Positions 1 to 8,528 are shown, numbered from the stretch's first letter. The stretch: DNA of 64,000 bases from Alloalcanivorax mobilis (GCF_002864685.1 NZ_NMQZ01000001.1:275020-339019), one strand, 5' to 3'. A program made the numbers and translations. The notes: a model not told the origin generated them from the sequence alone.

Positions 1-879
1 CATCTGGATTACAGCGCGCTGGTGCTGGCGCTGGGGGCGGACACCTGGACCCCGCCGCTGGAAGGCGACGCCGTGGGCGAGGTGTTTTCGGTCAACGATC
101 TGATCGATTACGGCCGCTTCCGCCAGGCCCTGGAGGGCAAAAAGAGCGTCACCATTCTCGGCGGCGGCCTGATCGGCTGTGAATTCGCCAACGACCTGAG
201 TAACGGCGGTTTCCAGGTCAGCCTGGTGGAGCCGGTGGGGCGTTGTCTGCCGATGCTGCTGCCCGAACCGGCCTCCGCCGCCGTGGGTCGGGGCCTGGAA
301 GAGCTGGGTGTGACGTTCCATTTTGGCCCGCTCGCCAAGGCGGTGCATCATCGCCACGGCGGGCCAGGCGAAAGGGACATGCTGGTTACCGAGCTGTCCG
401 ATGGCAGCCATATTGAATCCGATGCGGTGCTCTCCGCCATCGGCTTGCGACCTCGCATCGACCTGGCCAAACAGGCGGGGCTGAACACCAATCGCGGCAT
501 CCTCACCGACCAGACCCTGCGCACCAGTGCCGACAAGGTCTATGCACTGGGCGACTGCGCCGAAGTGGGTGGCCACGTGCTGCCCTATGTGCTGCCCTTG
601 ATGGCCAGTGCCCGGGCGCTGGCCAAGACACTGGCCGGCGAGGTCACGCCGGTCAGCTACGGAGTGATGCCGGTGACCATCAAAACCCCGGCCTGCCCGG
701 TGGTGGTGTGCCCGGTGCCCGATGAGGTTGAAGGTGAGTGGCGCATCGAGGAAAACGGCAACGATGTGACGGCGCTGTTCGAGGACCGCGACGGCAAGCT
801 GCGCGGTTACGCGCTTACCGGCGAGGCGATCAAGGAAAAGATGAAGCTCAATAAGGAGCTGCCGGCTCTGATGCCATAA
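1..879 (+). CDS. rubB: Rubredoxin-NAD(+) reductase, 5'-truncated by the window edge
   Basis: The frame is open from the first base, so the N-terminal roughly 90-100 residues (first FAD-binding Rossmann motif) lie outside the window. The visible part has the NAD-binding glycine motif ILGGGLIG near bases 154-177 and the C-terminal FAD motif ALGDCAEVGG near 544-573, followed by VLPYVLPLMASARALAKTL. This combination is characteristic of rubredoxin reductase (AlkT/RubB family). In the family, the enzyme passes electrons from NADH through FAD to rubredoxin, which feeds alkane hydroxylases or oxygen-reducing systems in the cytoplasm. It fits a hydrocarbon degrader. No rubredoxin gene is visible here; it is probably upstream of the window. 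Related FAD/NAD reductases are the main alternative, but the LPYVLPLM stretch favours rubredoxin reductase. Confidence 0.86.
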   Translation, partial: HLDYSALVLALGADTWTPPLEGDAVGEVFSVNDLIDYGRFRQALEGKKSVTILGGGLIGCEFANDLSNGGFQVSLVEPVGRCLPMLLPEPASAAVGRGLEELGVTFHFGPLAKAVHHRHGGPGERDMLVTELSDGSHIESDAVLSAIGLRPRIDLAKQAGLNTNRGILTDQTLRTSADKVYALGDCAEVGGHVLPYVLPLMASARALAKTLAGEVTPVSYGVMPVTIKTPACPVVVCPVPDEVEGEWRIEENGNDVTALFEDRDGKLRGYALTGEAIKEKMKLNKELPALMP

Positions 880-910
880 CGGCGCCGCCGGCCGCCACAA
901 GGAGAACGCG

Positions 911-1291
911 ATGAAATTCCGTTTGATACTGCTGCTGCTGGGCTGGCGGCTGGTGTGGCTGGCACGGCGCAACCCGGGCTTTCGGGGACAACTGGAAAAC
1001 CGCGATGTGATCATGCAGTGGCGCACCTTTGACGGTTCGGTGGCACGCTGGTATCACTTCCGCCCCGCCCGGGTGGAAAGCCACCACGGGCTCAACCCGG
1101 CCCCGTCGGTGACGCTCAACTTCAAAGACGCCGACTACGCTTTCCGCACCCTGCAGGCCGCCGGAAAAAACCAGATGGCGTTCATGGAAGGCATGCAGGC
1201 CGGCGACATCAAGGTGGAAGGCGACCCGGGTCATCTGATGTGGTTCATGACGCTGATGAAGTTCATCGCTCCGGGCAAGAGCAAACGTTAG
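911..1291 (+). CDS. SCP2-like (sterol carrier) domain protein
   Basis: A 126-residue protein with a good ribosome site (aaggagaacgcg) before the ATG. The N-terminus (MKFRLILLLLGWRLVWLA) is hydrophobic and could be a membrane anchor. The C-terminal half, with PSVTLNFKDADYAFRTLQ and then NQMAFMEGMQAGDIKVEGD, resembles the SCP2 fold, where a strand-helix unit is followed by the GDIKVEGD hairpin. SCP2 proteins bind lipids or acyl chains in a hydrophobic tunnel; the ligand here is unknown. It lies 31 bp downstream of rubredoxin reductase and may be co-transcribed with it. The family assignment is by motif only. Confidence 0.6.
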   Translation: MKFRLILLLLGWRLVWLARRNPGFRGQLENRDVIMQWRTFDGSVARWYHFRPARVESHHGLNPAPSVTLNFKDADYAFRTLQAAGKNQMAFMEGMQAGDIKVEGDPGHLMWFMTLMKFIAPGKSKR

Positions 1292-1305
1292 GGCTTCGAT
1301 GGGGC

Positions 1306-1471
1306 GGACGCCGGACGCCGGACGCTAGACGCTAGACGCTAAGATCAAAACCCTTCACGGAAGGCGTTGCGGCTGCGTAGGTGGTCTTCCTCGTGTCGTG
1401 GACCGCGATGAGTCACGGGTCTAGCATCTGGCGTCCAGCGTCCAGCGTCCAGCGTCCAGCGTCCAGCGCCA
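1306..1471. repeat. Inverted pair of tandem heptamer arrays (locus A)
   Basis: Left arm 1306-1340 holds five tandem 7-mers (GGACGCC twice, GGACGCT, AGACGCT twice). Right arm 1423-1471 holds seven units centred on AGCGTCC, the reverse complement of GGACGCT. The arms are 82 bp apart and could pair as a long hairpin in DNA or RNA. The array lies between two same-strand genes. Loci at 2170-2324 and 9571-10892 share the architecture with different heptamers. No coding capacity is evident. Confidence 0.8.
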
Positions 1472-1556
1472 AACCGCTATTGCCTCGGCGTTCACGGGCG
1501 GTAGGATGGAAGCGTGGTGTTGAGCCACGCCTTCGTCGCCGACCAGGAAGTCCGCC

Positions 1557-2168
1557 ATGCGCACCCCCCGTTTTGTTCTGCTCGTTCTGTTCGCCGCGCT
1601 GCTCAGCGCCTGCGCCCCCCCCACCGAAGTGACCTCCGGCTGGCACGCCAAGGTCGAGCCCAAGCCGCATTTTCAGCGGTTGTTCGTGATTGCTCTGCTC
1701 AGCGACGACGACGCCCGGGTGGCGGTGGAGGATGCCCTTGGCAAGGCGCTCAGCGGCCAGGGCGTGCAAGCGGTGCTGGCCCACCAGAAGATTGGCGACG
1801 TGTCCGGCAGCGACGATCTGCGCGCCCGCGCCGAGCAGGCGGTGAAAGCCGCTGGCGCCGATGGCGTGCTGGTGGCCTCGTTCCTGAAAGCGGACGTGCG
1901 CGCCGATTACGTGCCTGGCCACCTGGCCCGTGGCAGCGATTTCGGCAGCTCCGTGGGTGCCTCCTACGACACCGTCTACCAGCCCGGCTACTACGTGGAA
2001 AACCAGGATTACTACATGCAAAGCACCCTCTATCGGGTCGGCAGCGACGCCGCCGTCTGGCAGGCCCAGTCGCGGCTCATCAACCCCACCAGCCTGAAAA
2101 AAGCGGCACGCGGCTACGCCGGCGATCTGGCGGACCGGTTGCGCAAAGATGGCGCGCTGGGGAAGTGA
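1557..2168 (+). CDS. DUF4136-like outer-membrane lipoprotein
   Basis: A 203-residue protein. Residues 1-19 form a type II signal peptide with lipobox LLSAC, predicting lipidation at Cys19 and outer-membrane or periplasmic anchoring. The mature part has alternating small and charged segments with FVIALLSDDD near 40 and a C-terminal ARGYAGDLADRLRKDG helix, a layout seen in DUF4136-type lipoproteins. No catalytic motif is visible. A Gly/Tyr-rich stretch (YQPGYYVENQDYYMQ) sits near residues 142-156. The stop codon lies immediately before the heptamer array at 2170. The family call is tentative; the lipoprotein call is firm. Confidence 0.65.
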   Translation: MRTPRFVLLVLFAALLSACAPPTEVTSGWHAKVEPKPHFQRLFVIALLSDDDARVAVEDALGKALSGQGVQAVLAHQKIGDVSGSDDLRARAEQAVKAAGADGVLVASFLKADVRADYVPGHLARGSDFGSSVGASYDTVYQPGYYVENQDYYMQSTLYRVGSDAAVWQAQSRLINPTSLKKAARGYAGDLADRLRKDGALGK

Positions 2169-2169
2169 A

Positions 2170-2324
2170 GTTAAAAGTTAAAAGTTAAAAGTTAAAACGC
2201 GTCACCTGCCGCGCCGGCACCAACGGAGTGCGCCGCGCTGCGGTGGTGGGTTGCATCGATGTTTGCGGACAATCCATCACCGGATAGAGGCAGCGAGCGC
2301 TCCTTTCAACTTTCAACTTTTAAC
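2170..2324. repeat. Inverted pair of tandem heptamer arrays (locus B)
   Basis: Left arm 2170-2197 is four perfect copies of GTTAAAA. Right arm 2304-2324 is TTTCAAC, TTTCAAC, TTTTAAC, the complementary heptamer. The arms are 106 bp apart and lie between two convergent genes, so the structure could act as a bidirectional transcription end. The right arm overlaps the last codons of the minus-strand MATE gene and supplies its C-terminal residues (KLKVES). Confidence 0.8.
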
Positions 2325-3613
2325 TTGTTTTTCCCTCGAACCCAGACCCACCCCATCAACACCCCCCGGCTGGCCATCATCGTGTTCATCGCCAGCCACA
2401 GGCCGTGGTTGCCCCAGGCGCTGGTGAACCACCAAACCGGGAAGAACAGGCCGGTGGCCACCAGCATGGTGTTTCTCATCGAGCGCGCCAGGGTGGCGCC
2501 GACGAACACGCCGTCCAGCCAGAAGCCGGCGCTGGCGGTGATCGGCAGCAGCAGCATCCAGGGCAGATAGTCGATGGCGGTGGCGCGCACCGATGGCAGA
2601 TCGGTGCGCAGCCGGATCAGCGCCGCGCCGCCCAGGGCGAAGCCGAGCAACCCGGCCAGCGCGATGATCGCCGACCATTTGCCGGTGGCCGCCACCGCCC
2701 GTTTCAGATCCCGCGCCCGGCCGCCGCCGAGTGCCTCACCGACCAGGGCTTCGGCGGCGTTGGCGAAGCCGTCGAGAAGGTTGCTCAGCAGCAATAGAAA
2801 TGTAATCAGCACCGCGTTGGCGGCCAGAATGGTGTCGCCCAGGCGGGCGCCCTGGGCGGCGAAAAAGAAGAACACGCTGAGCAGCGCCAGGCTGCGCACG
2901 AAAATATCCCGGTTCACCGCCAGCAGCCGCAGCATCGCCGTGGGTTGCCACAGGGCGCCGCGCGGCCGTGCCCGCCAGGCGGCGCCGAAGATTTCCTCGC
3001 GCAGCCAGAACAGGCCGCCGGCCAGGCCCAGATATTCCGCGGCGGCGCTGGCGGCGGCGACGCCGCGCACATCGAAGTGCCACACCTGCACCAGCAGCAC
3101 GTCGAGCAGGGCGTTGGCCAGGTGCATCAACACCGTCATTTTCAGCGCCACCCGGGTGCGATGCACACCAATGGCAAAACCGATCAAGGCGAAATTACCC
3201 AGCGCCGCCGGCGCTCCGAGCACGCGCAGATCAATGTACTCCCGCGCCAGGCTCCGCACCTCGGGGCTGCCGCCGAGCAGCCACAGGCCCAGCTCCCGCA
3301 GCGGTACGTGTAACGCCACCAGCGCTACGCCGACCAGCCCGGCCAGCAGCAGCGCGCGCAGCAACACCACCAGGGTATTGTCGCCCGCGCCCCGTGCCTG
3401 GGCGGTAAAACCCGTGGTGCCCATGCGCAGGAAATTGAAGGAAAAATACAGAAACATGAAGAAGTTGCCGCCCAGCGCCACCGCCGCCAGATAAGACGGC
3501 GACGGCAAATGGCCGACCACGGCGGTGTCCACCAGGCCCAGCAGCGGCGCGCTCATGTTGGCCAGCAACAGCGGCCAGGCCAGCGCCCAGATGCGTCGGT
3601 CCAGCCCGTTCAT
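2306..3613 (-). CDS. MATE family efflux transporter (DinF/NorM type)
   Basis: A 435-residue integral membrane protein with about twelve hydrophobic segments in two similar halves, as in MATE exporters. The N-terminus (RRIWALAWPLLLANMSAPLLGLVDTAVVGHL) has the typical helix 1 with an Asp in LVDTAVVG, characteristic of the DinF subgroup. MATE proteins export cationic drugs or metabolites using a sodium or proton gradient; the substrate here cannot be told. Start ATG is at 3611-3613. The last residues are encoded inside a heptamer repeat array, suggesting the C-terminus was rewritten by repeat insertion. It is convergent with the lipoprotein gene and 24 bp beyond the end of znuB on the same strand. 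Confidence 0.85.
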   Translation of the reverse strand: MNGLDRRIWALAWPLLLANMSAPLLGLVDTAVVGHLPSPSYLAAVALGGNFFMFLYFSFNFLRMGTTGFTAQARGAGDNTLVVLLRALLLAGLVGVALVALHVPLRELGLWLLGGSPEVRSLAREYIDLRVLGAPAALGNFALIGFAIGVHRTRVALKMTVLMHLANALLDVLLVQVWHFDVRGVAAASAAAEYLGLAGGLFWLREEIFGAAWRARPRGALWQPTAMLRLLAVNRDIFVRSLALLSVFFFFAAQGARLGDTILAANAVLITFLLLLSNLLDGFANAAEALVGEALGGGRARDLKRAVAATGKWSAIIALAGLLGFALGGAALIRLRTDLPSVRATAIDYLPWMLLLPITASAGFWLDGVFVGATLARSMRNTMLVATGLFFPVWWFTSAWGNHGLWLAMNTMMASRGVLMGWVWVRGKNKLKVES

Positions 3614-3637
3614 GAAACGACAGTCATGAAAAGAGCG

Positions 3638-4423
3638 TCATGAGCGCGGCGAGCGCAGCAGCGTGGCGACGAACAGAGCGGCGGCGGCCACCACGATGGA
3701 CGGCCCCACCGGGGTGTCCGCGTACCAGCTCAGTGTCAGCCCCAGGTTGACCGCCAGCAGGCCAATGGCGCTGGCGATCAGCGCCATCTGTTCCGGGGTG
3801 CGCGACAGCCGGCGCGCACCGGCGGCGGGGATCACCAGCAGCGAGGTAATCAGCAGCACGCCCACGGTACGAATGGCGCCGGCGATCAGCAGCGCCAGCA
3901 GCAACATCAGCAGCATGCGAGTGCGGGTCACGGCGATCCCTTCCACCCTGGCCAGCTCTTCATTGACGGTAATGCTCAACAGGGCGCGCCACTGCCAGGC
4001 GAGCAGCGCCAGGATCACCGCCGCGCCGCCCCACAGGGCGGCGACATCGCGCCAGTTGACCGCCAGCAGATCGCCGAACAGGTAGGCCATCAGATCCACC
4101 TGCACGGTTTTCTGCAGGCTCAGGGCGATCACCCCCAACGCCAGCGTGGTGTGCGCGACAATGCCCAGCAGGGTGTCGCCGGCGATCTGACGCTGCTGTT
4201 GCAGGCCCACCAGGGCGGCGGCGATGGCCAGGCAAATCACCACCACCGCCAGGTACAGATTGACGTCCAGCGCCAGGGCCAGGGCCGCGCCGAGCAGGGC
4301 GCCGTGGGCCAGGGTGTCGCCAAAAAAGGCCATTCGCCGCCACACCACGAAGGCGCCCATCGGCCCGGCCACCAGGGCCACTGCCAGGCCCGCCAGCAGC
4401 GCCGGAGCAAGCAGTTCAATCAT
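3638..4423 (-). CDS. znuB: Zinc ABC transporter permease ZnuB
   Basis: A membrane permease of the ABC-3 family, about 261 residues, with eight or so hydrophobic segments. It begins [31 protein letters not shown], where [12 protein letters not shown] is the typical ABC-3 N-terminal signature. I chose the ATG at 4421-4423: it overlaps the znuC stop by 8 bp, whereas the longer open frame upstream only reads through the His-codon-rich end of znuC. ZnuB forms the inner-membrane channel for zinc with ZnuC and the periplasmic ZnuA encoded on the other strand. Confidence 0.92.
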   Translation of the reverse strand: MIELLAPALLAGLAVALVAGPMGAFVVWRRMAFFGDTLAHGALLGAALALALDVNLYLAVVVICLAIAAALVGLQQQRQIAGDTLLGIVAHTTLALGVIALSLQKTVQVDLMAYLFGDLLAVNWRDVAALWGGAAVILALLAWQWRALLSITVNEELARVEGIAVTRTRMLLMLLLALLIAGAIRTVGVLLITSLLVIPAAGARRLSRTPEQMALIASAIGLLAVNLGLTLSWYADTPVGPSIVVAAAALFVATLLRSPRS

Positions 4424-5228
4424 GGTGATCCCCGTGGTGGTGGTGCTCGTGATCGCCGTGTCCGTCACTACTCACGTCACTACTCACGTCACCGCTCACG
4501 CCACCGCTGAGGCCGTGGTCATGGTCGTGGTCGTGGGTGTAGACCGCCAGGTTGGTGGCCGGGCCGGGCAGGCCGAACAAGCGCTGGTAGCTGGGGTCGC
4601 GGCTGACCGCCTCGGGGGTGCCCGAGCAGCACACATGGTGATGCAGACACACCACCTGATCGGTGCGCGCCATCACCAGATGCAGATCGTGGGAGATCAA
4701 CAGAATGCCACAGCCGCGCTGGTCGCGGACTTCGTTGAGCAGACCGTAGAGCGCGTCTTGCCCGGCCACATCGACGCCCTGGGCGGGCTCATCGAGCACC
4801 AGCAGGTCCGGCTGGCGCAGCAGGGCACGGGCCAGCAGCACCCGTTGCAGTTCGCCGCCGGAAAGCTGCCGCACCGGCCGCTGGCGCAGGTGCGCCACGC
4901 CGGTGCGCGCCAGCGCCTCGCGGCGGGTCCGGGTGCGCCCCGGGGCGCCCAGCCACAGGAAGCGGTCCACGGTGAGCGGCAGGCTTTCGTCCACGCTGAG
5001 CCGCTGCGGCATGTACCCCACGCGCAGCCCGGTACGCCGGCGGATACGCCCACGGTCGGGTTGCATCAGCCCCAGGATCAAGCGCGCCAGGGTACTTTTG
5101 CCGGCGCCATTGGGACCGATCAAGGTGGTGATGCGGCCCGGTTCCAGGGTCAGCGAAACGTCTTCGAGCACCGGGTGGCCGCCCAGGCTCAGGGCGACCT
5201 CTTCCACGGTGACCAGCGGTGCGGTCAT
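4416..5228 (-). CDS. znuC: Zinc ABC transporter ATP-binding protein ZnuC with His-rich tail
   Basis: A 270-residue ABC ATPase. Walker [10 protein letters not shown] is at about residue 38, the signature LSGGELQR mid-protein, and Walker B LLVLDEP with H-loop LLISHD follow. It energises zinc import through ZnuB. The C-terminal roughly 40 residues form a low-complexity His/Asp/Gly tail ([12 protein letters not shown], then [13 protein letters not shown]), which may bind zinc. A TCACTACTCACGTCAC-type DNA repetition encodes the SSD/SGD segment. The gene is divergent from znuA with a Zur-like palindrome between them. A zur gene, which sits in this cluster in Pseudomonas, is absent. Confidence 0.93.
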   Translation of the reverse strand: MTAPLVTVEEVALSLGGHPVLEDVSLTLEPGRITTLIGPNGAGKSTLARLILGLMQPDRGRIRRRTGLRVGYMPQRLSVDESLPLTVDRFLWLGAPGRTRTRREALARTGVAHLRQRPVRQLSGGELQRVLLARALLRQPDLLVLDEPAQGVDVAGQDALYGLLNEVRDQRGCGILLISHDLHLVMARTDQVVCLHHHVCCSGTPEAVSRDPSYQRLFGLPGPATNLAVYTHDHDHDHGLSGGVSGDVSSDVSSDGHGDHEHHHHGDHHD

Positions 5229-5247
5229 AGAAATCCGGCCAATCAGT

Positions 5248-5273
5248 GAAACCCGTATGATATATTATTTCAT
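5248..5273. promoter_or_regulatory. Candidate Zur operator between znuC and znuA
   Basis: The divergent promoter region contains an AT-rich imperfect palindrome, GTATGATATATTATTTCAT, in otherwise GC-rich sequence. Gammaproteobacterial Zur sites are AT-rich palindromes centred on TTATA/TATAA, so its position and composition fit zinc-responsive repression of both znuCB and znuA. The match to a consensus is only partial. Confidence 0.5.
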
Positions 5274-5340
5274 TCCCGCGACGGTCTCTTTCCGGAGGCT
5301 TTTTTCGCCAGCCCTCATCGCCAACCCTGGACGGCCCTTG

Positions 5341-6234
5341 ATGCGCGTTACACTGCTGCTACTGATCGCCCTGCTGGGCACCGTCTCGACCGTGGCGCGG
5401 GCGGCGCCGGCGCCGCCCACCCTGGTAGCCAGCGTGGAGCCGTTGGCGATGGTGCTGCGCCAGCTGTACGGCGAACACGCCCGGGTGGTGACCCTGCTGG
5501 AAGCCAACCAGAGCCCGCACCACCCGATGCTCTCGCCGCGCCAGATTCTCACCCTGCGCCAGGCCGATCTGCTGGTGTGGCTGGGCGCCGACGCGGAGCC
5601 GGCGGTGGCGGCGCTGGTCAAGGAGCGTGACGGGCCCAGTCTGGCGCTGTTGGACCTGCCCGGAGTGGTGCGCCGTGAGGGTGGCCACGATCATGACGAC
5701 GACCCTGCGCAGCACGGCCACGACCATCACGAACACGATCATCACGGCCAGGTCGACCCGCACCTGTGGCTGGACCCGGACAACATGGCGGCGCTGGCGC
5801 GGGCGCTGGGCGAGCGCCAGGACCCGCCGCCGCCGGCCGGCCAACCGGCGGCGTTTCTGGCCGCGCTGGACGCCAGTGACGCGACCATCCGCGCGTGGCT
5901 GGCGCCACTGCAAGCGGTGCCCTGGCTGACCTATCACCACCCCTGGGCGTATTTTCAGCGGCACTTTGGCCTGCGCGACCCGGTGATCGTCAGCGAGCGT
6001 CTTGGTGCCGGCCCCAGCAGCCGTCGTTTCGTGGCGCTGGCCGCCACCGTGAAGCAACAGGGGCTGGCCTGCGCGGTGGTCGAACCGGAAGCCCAGGCGG
6101 ACCTGTTGCGCCGCCTGTGCCCGGCCTGTCGGCTGCGGCCGCTGGACCCGCTCGGGCGCGACCATTCAGGCGGTTACACCGCCTGGTTAGAGGGCACCGC
6201 CACCGCCCTGCGCGAATGTCTGGGCCCGGCCTGA
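5341..6234 (+). CDS. znuA: Zinc ABC transporter substrate-binding protein ZnuA
   Basis: A 297-residue periplasmic metal-binding protein. The signal peptide is residues 1 to about 22 (MRVTLLLLIALLG...ARA). Family features are SVEPLAMVLRQL, the metal-ligand region NQSPHHPMLSP, a His/Asp-rich mobile loop (GGHDHDDDPAQHGHDHH), VDPHLWLDPDN, and YHHPWAYFQRHFGL. His residues in these motifs coordinate zinc. The start at 5341 was chosen because it gives a clean signal peptide; the open frame extends upstream through the promoter. It works with ZnuBC encoded divergently. Confidence 0.93.
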   Translation: MRVTLLLLIALLGTVSTVARAAPAPPTLVASVEPLAMVLRQLYGEHARVVTLLEANQSPHHPMLSPRQILTLRQADLLVWLGADAEPAVAALVKERDGPSLALLDLPGVVRREGGHDHDDDPAQHGHDHHEHDHHGQVDPHLWLDPDNMAALARALGERQDPPPPAGQPAAFLAALDASDATIRAWLAPLQAVPWLTYHHPWAYFQRHFGLRDPVIVSERLGAGPSSRRFVALAATVKQQGLACAVVEPEAQADLLRRLCPACRLRPLDPLGRDHSGGYTAWLEGTATALRECLGPA

Positions 6235-6322
6235 CCGGCGCGCCGGGCGCGGTTCCGGCCGGGCCCATTGAGCCATGCAAGGAAACCGGTATGCTGATGC
6301 GTTTCCTGCTTCGAGGTGATTG

Positions 6323-7444
6323 ATGGGGCTGCGGCTGGCGGACGGCGGACGACTCGCGATGACGTGCTGGGATTACGCCTGGCCGCTGTGTCGCGATTAC
6401 GGCGCCGTGGAGAGAATGCTGGATGAAACCCGCGCGCGCGGCTTCAATGCCGTGCGTCTGGACCCCTATCCCCACCTGCTCGCCACTCCGCTCAATGGTG
6501 TCCACCTGGACCGTTGCGAAATCCTGCCCGAGGCGGACCGGCGCCGGAGAATCGTCGCCGGCGCGCACACCGTGGAAATCCGCAAAGCGTTTCAACGGCT
6601 GTTGGGCGCCGCCCGCGACCGCGACATCAAACTCTGGTTCAGCGGCTTCTTTGTGCCCGACAGCCGTGCCCGACGCTCGTTTGTGCGCCGCCCCGCCGAT
6701 TACGTCGATGTCTGGGCCCAGACGCTGGAGCTGGCTCGGCGTTGGGGCTATCTGGACACCATCGTGGCGGTGGATTTCGCGCATCATTTTCCGTTCCCGC
6801 CATGGAGCCACGGTGTCACCCGCCGCCTGTTCGACCGCGCCCCCCAGCGTGGCTTACCGGAACGCTGGAGCGGCGAACAGGAGCGCGCGGTGGAGCGCTA
6901 TCTGCTGGAGGTGCCGCGTGCGCTAAGGGCGCTGTTCCCCCAGATCAGCTTCGGATTGAGCGCCGCCGCTGGCCACTGCGAGGCGCTGCGCCAGTTGGAC
7001 ACCAGTGAACTGGATTTCCTGGATCTGGGCGTGTGGCTGGATGACGATCCGCGCTTCCGGCTGGTCAGCGGCGCCGGCTTGCCGGTGCCGGACGCGCTGC
7101 GCCGCCGGCTGACCGCGCCGGTGCACCAGGCGTTGTTGGAAACCACCGGCGATCATTGGCGCGAGCGGATTCAGGACCAGCTCAACCGGCGCCTCGCCTT
7201 CGCCCGCCTGCGCCGCCTGCAGCCGGTGCTCGGAGAGGGCTATCTGAGCGTTGCCGGTGAACCAGACTCACCGCCGCGCCGCTGGGCGGCGTTCACCGAG
7301 GCGGTGGTGGCCCGGGCGGTGGAAGACGGCGTCTCGGTGATCACCCCGACCAGCCTGGCGCGCCCGCACACGCCCTGGCTGTGGCGGCAGGTGGACTGGC
7401 TGGCGCGGTTGAACCACCTGATTATCACCGGCCCGGGGCGTTAA
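6323..7444 (+). CDS. Cellulase-like TIM-barrel protein, possible glycoside hydrolase
   Basis: About 373 residues with no signal peptide. The sequence begins with GLRLADGGRLAMTCWDYAWPLCRDYGAVERMLDE, followed by GFNAVRLDPYPHLL. This resembles the sugar-binding cellulase-like family, a (beta/alpha)8 barrel: a strand ending in W-D and an NAVRLDPYP strand are visible. ATG 6323 follows a GAGG ribosome site; an in-frame TTG lies one codon upstream. It follows znuA closely but on sequence grounds has no zinc-related role. It is convergent with thrB, the two overlapping by 4 bp. Substrate and activity are unknown. Confidence 0.55.
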   Translation: MGLRLADGGRLAMTCWDYAWPLCRDYGAVERMLDETRARGFNAVRLDPYPHLLATPLNGVHLDRCEILPEADRRRRIVAGAHTVEIRKAFQRLLGAARDRDIKLWFSGFFVPDSRARRSFVRRPADYVDVWAQTLELARRWGYLDTIVAVDFAHHFPFPPWSHGVTRRLFDRAPQRGLPERWSGEQERAVERYLLEVPRALRALFPQISFGLSAAAGHCEALRQLDTSELDFLDLGVWLDDDPRFRLVSGAGLPVPDALRRRLTAPVHQALLETTGDHWRERIQDQLNRRLAFARLRRLQPVLGEGYLSVAGEPDSPPRRWAAFTEAVVARAVEDGVSVITPTSLARPHTPWLWRQVDWLARLNHLIITGPGR

Positions 7445-8385
7445 CCAAACGGCGCCGACGCCTCCACGCCGCCCAGGGCGCTGAACCGGTAGCCGAATAT
7501 GCGCGCGAACTCGGAAGGGTCTTTACTGCCTTCGCCTTCGGATTGCTCGGACACCGGCCCGGCCAGCCGCGACAACCAGAAGCGCAACGCCGCCACCGCC
7601 AGGGCCAGAGCCAGTATCGATTCGTCCCAATGGCCACCGGCATCGCGATAGGCGGCCAGCAGCGCCGCCTGCCGGCGGGGTACCGGGCGGCCATCGTGGG
7701 CCACCGCCCAATCGTTCAACGCCACCGCGAGGTCGTATTCGGGGCGCTCCAGGCAGGCGTTGTAGAAATCCAGTACCCCGGTGAGCCGGCCCTGGTCATC
7801 GAACAGGGCGTTGTCACGGAACAAATCCGCGTGCACCGGCACGTCGCCGGGATCAACCCCCGCCCATTGCTCGAGAATCTGCCGGGCGTGCATTTGGTCG
7901 CCTTCGCTGAGACGGCACAGATGATGGGCGAAGGTGTCCAGCCGCTGGCGCTCATCGGTTAATGCCCGCGCCGGCGCCGAGGGTTGCCGATGCAGGCGCG
8001 CCAGCAGCGCGCCGATTTGCTGACAATGCGGCACTTCCGGTTCGAAGCAGTGGCCGCCGGGCAGGCGCGGGGTCAGCACCGCCGGCTTGCCGACCACCTC
8101 GAACAGCCGCTGGCCATGGTCATCACTGAGCGCCGCCGGCACCGGCAGACCCGCCGCCGCGAGGCTGGCAAGCAACTCCAGATAAGGCGCCAGCGCGGCG
8201 CCGTCGAATTGCTCGAACACCGTCAGCACCACCGGCCGGGGCTCGCCCGAGGCGGTATCGGCGTCGATCAGGAAGGTGCTGTTCTCGATGCCGTGGCGAG
8301 CCGCCTCGGCGCCTTTCAGCGTCAATTCAAAGCGCGCCAGCAGGCGGGCCAGGTGTTCGGTTTCAATGCGGGTGTACACCGACAT
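7441..8385 (-). CDS. thrB: Homoserine kinase (ThrB, APH fold)
   Basis: A 314-residue kinase that starts MSVYTRIE, typical of the Pseudomonas-type homoserine kinase with an aminoglycoside phosphotransferase fold. GIENSTFLID corresponds to the ATP-binding strands and VHADLFRDNALFDDQG holds the catalytic Asp and Asn of the Brenner motif; GVLDFYNA supplies the metal-binding Asp. The enzyme phosphorylates homoserine for threonine synthesis. In Pseudomonas aeruginosa thrB also lies between polA and the znu genes, so this is retained synteny. Confidence 0.88.
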   Translation of the reverse strand: MSVYTRIETEHLARLLARFELTLKGAEAARHGIENSTFLIDADTASGEPRPVVLTVFEQFDGAALAPYLELLASLAAAGLPVPAALSDDHGQRLFEVVGKPAVLTPRLPGGHCFEPEVPHCQQIGALLARLHRQPSAPARALTDERQRLDTFAHHLCRLSEGDQMHARQILEQWAGVDPGDVPVHADLFRDNALFDDQGRLTGVLDFYNACLERPEYDLAVALNDWAVAHDGRPVPRRQAALLAAYRDAGGHWDESILALALAVAALRFWLSRLAGPVSEQSEGEGSKDPSEFARIFGYRFSALGGVEASAPFG

Positions 8386-8528
8386 GGGGCTCTTCCCTGA
8401 AAACAGCCCGGGATGACCGGGCCAGGCATCTCAGGCGATGTTATAACCGCTGGCGTCCCGGGGGAACTGCCGCGTCAGGTCGAGCCCCACCGGTTTGTTG
8501 GCGCCCGCTACGGGCCTGAGGAGAAATC

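Noticed and set aside
1306..1471. Possible CRISPR array
   Set aside because: Units are contiguous 7-mers without unique spacers, and there are no cas genes nearby.
1381..1632. Open frames on both strands across the heptamer array at 1.4 kb
   Set aside because: Their amino-acid repeats are products of the tandem heptamers, and they lack ribosome sites and family features.
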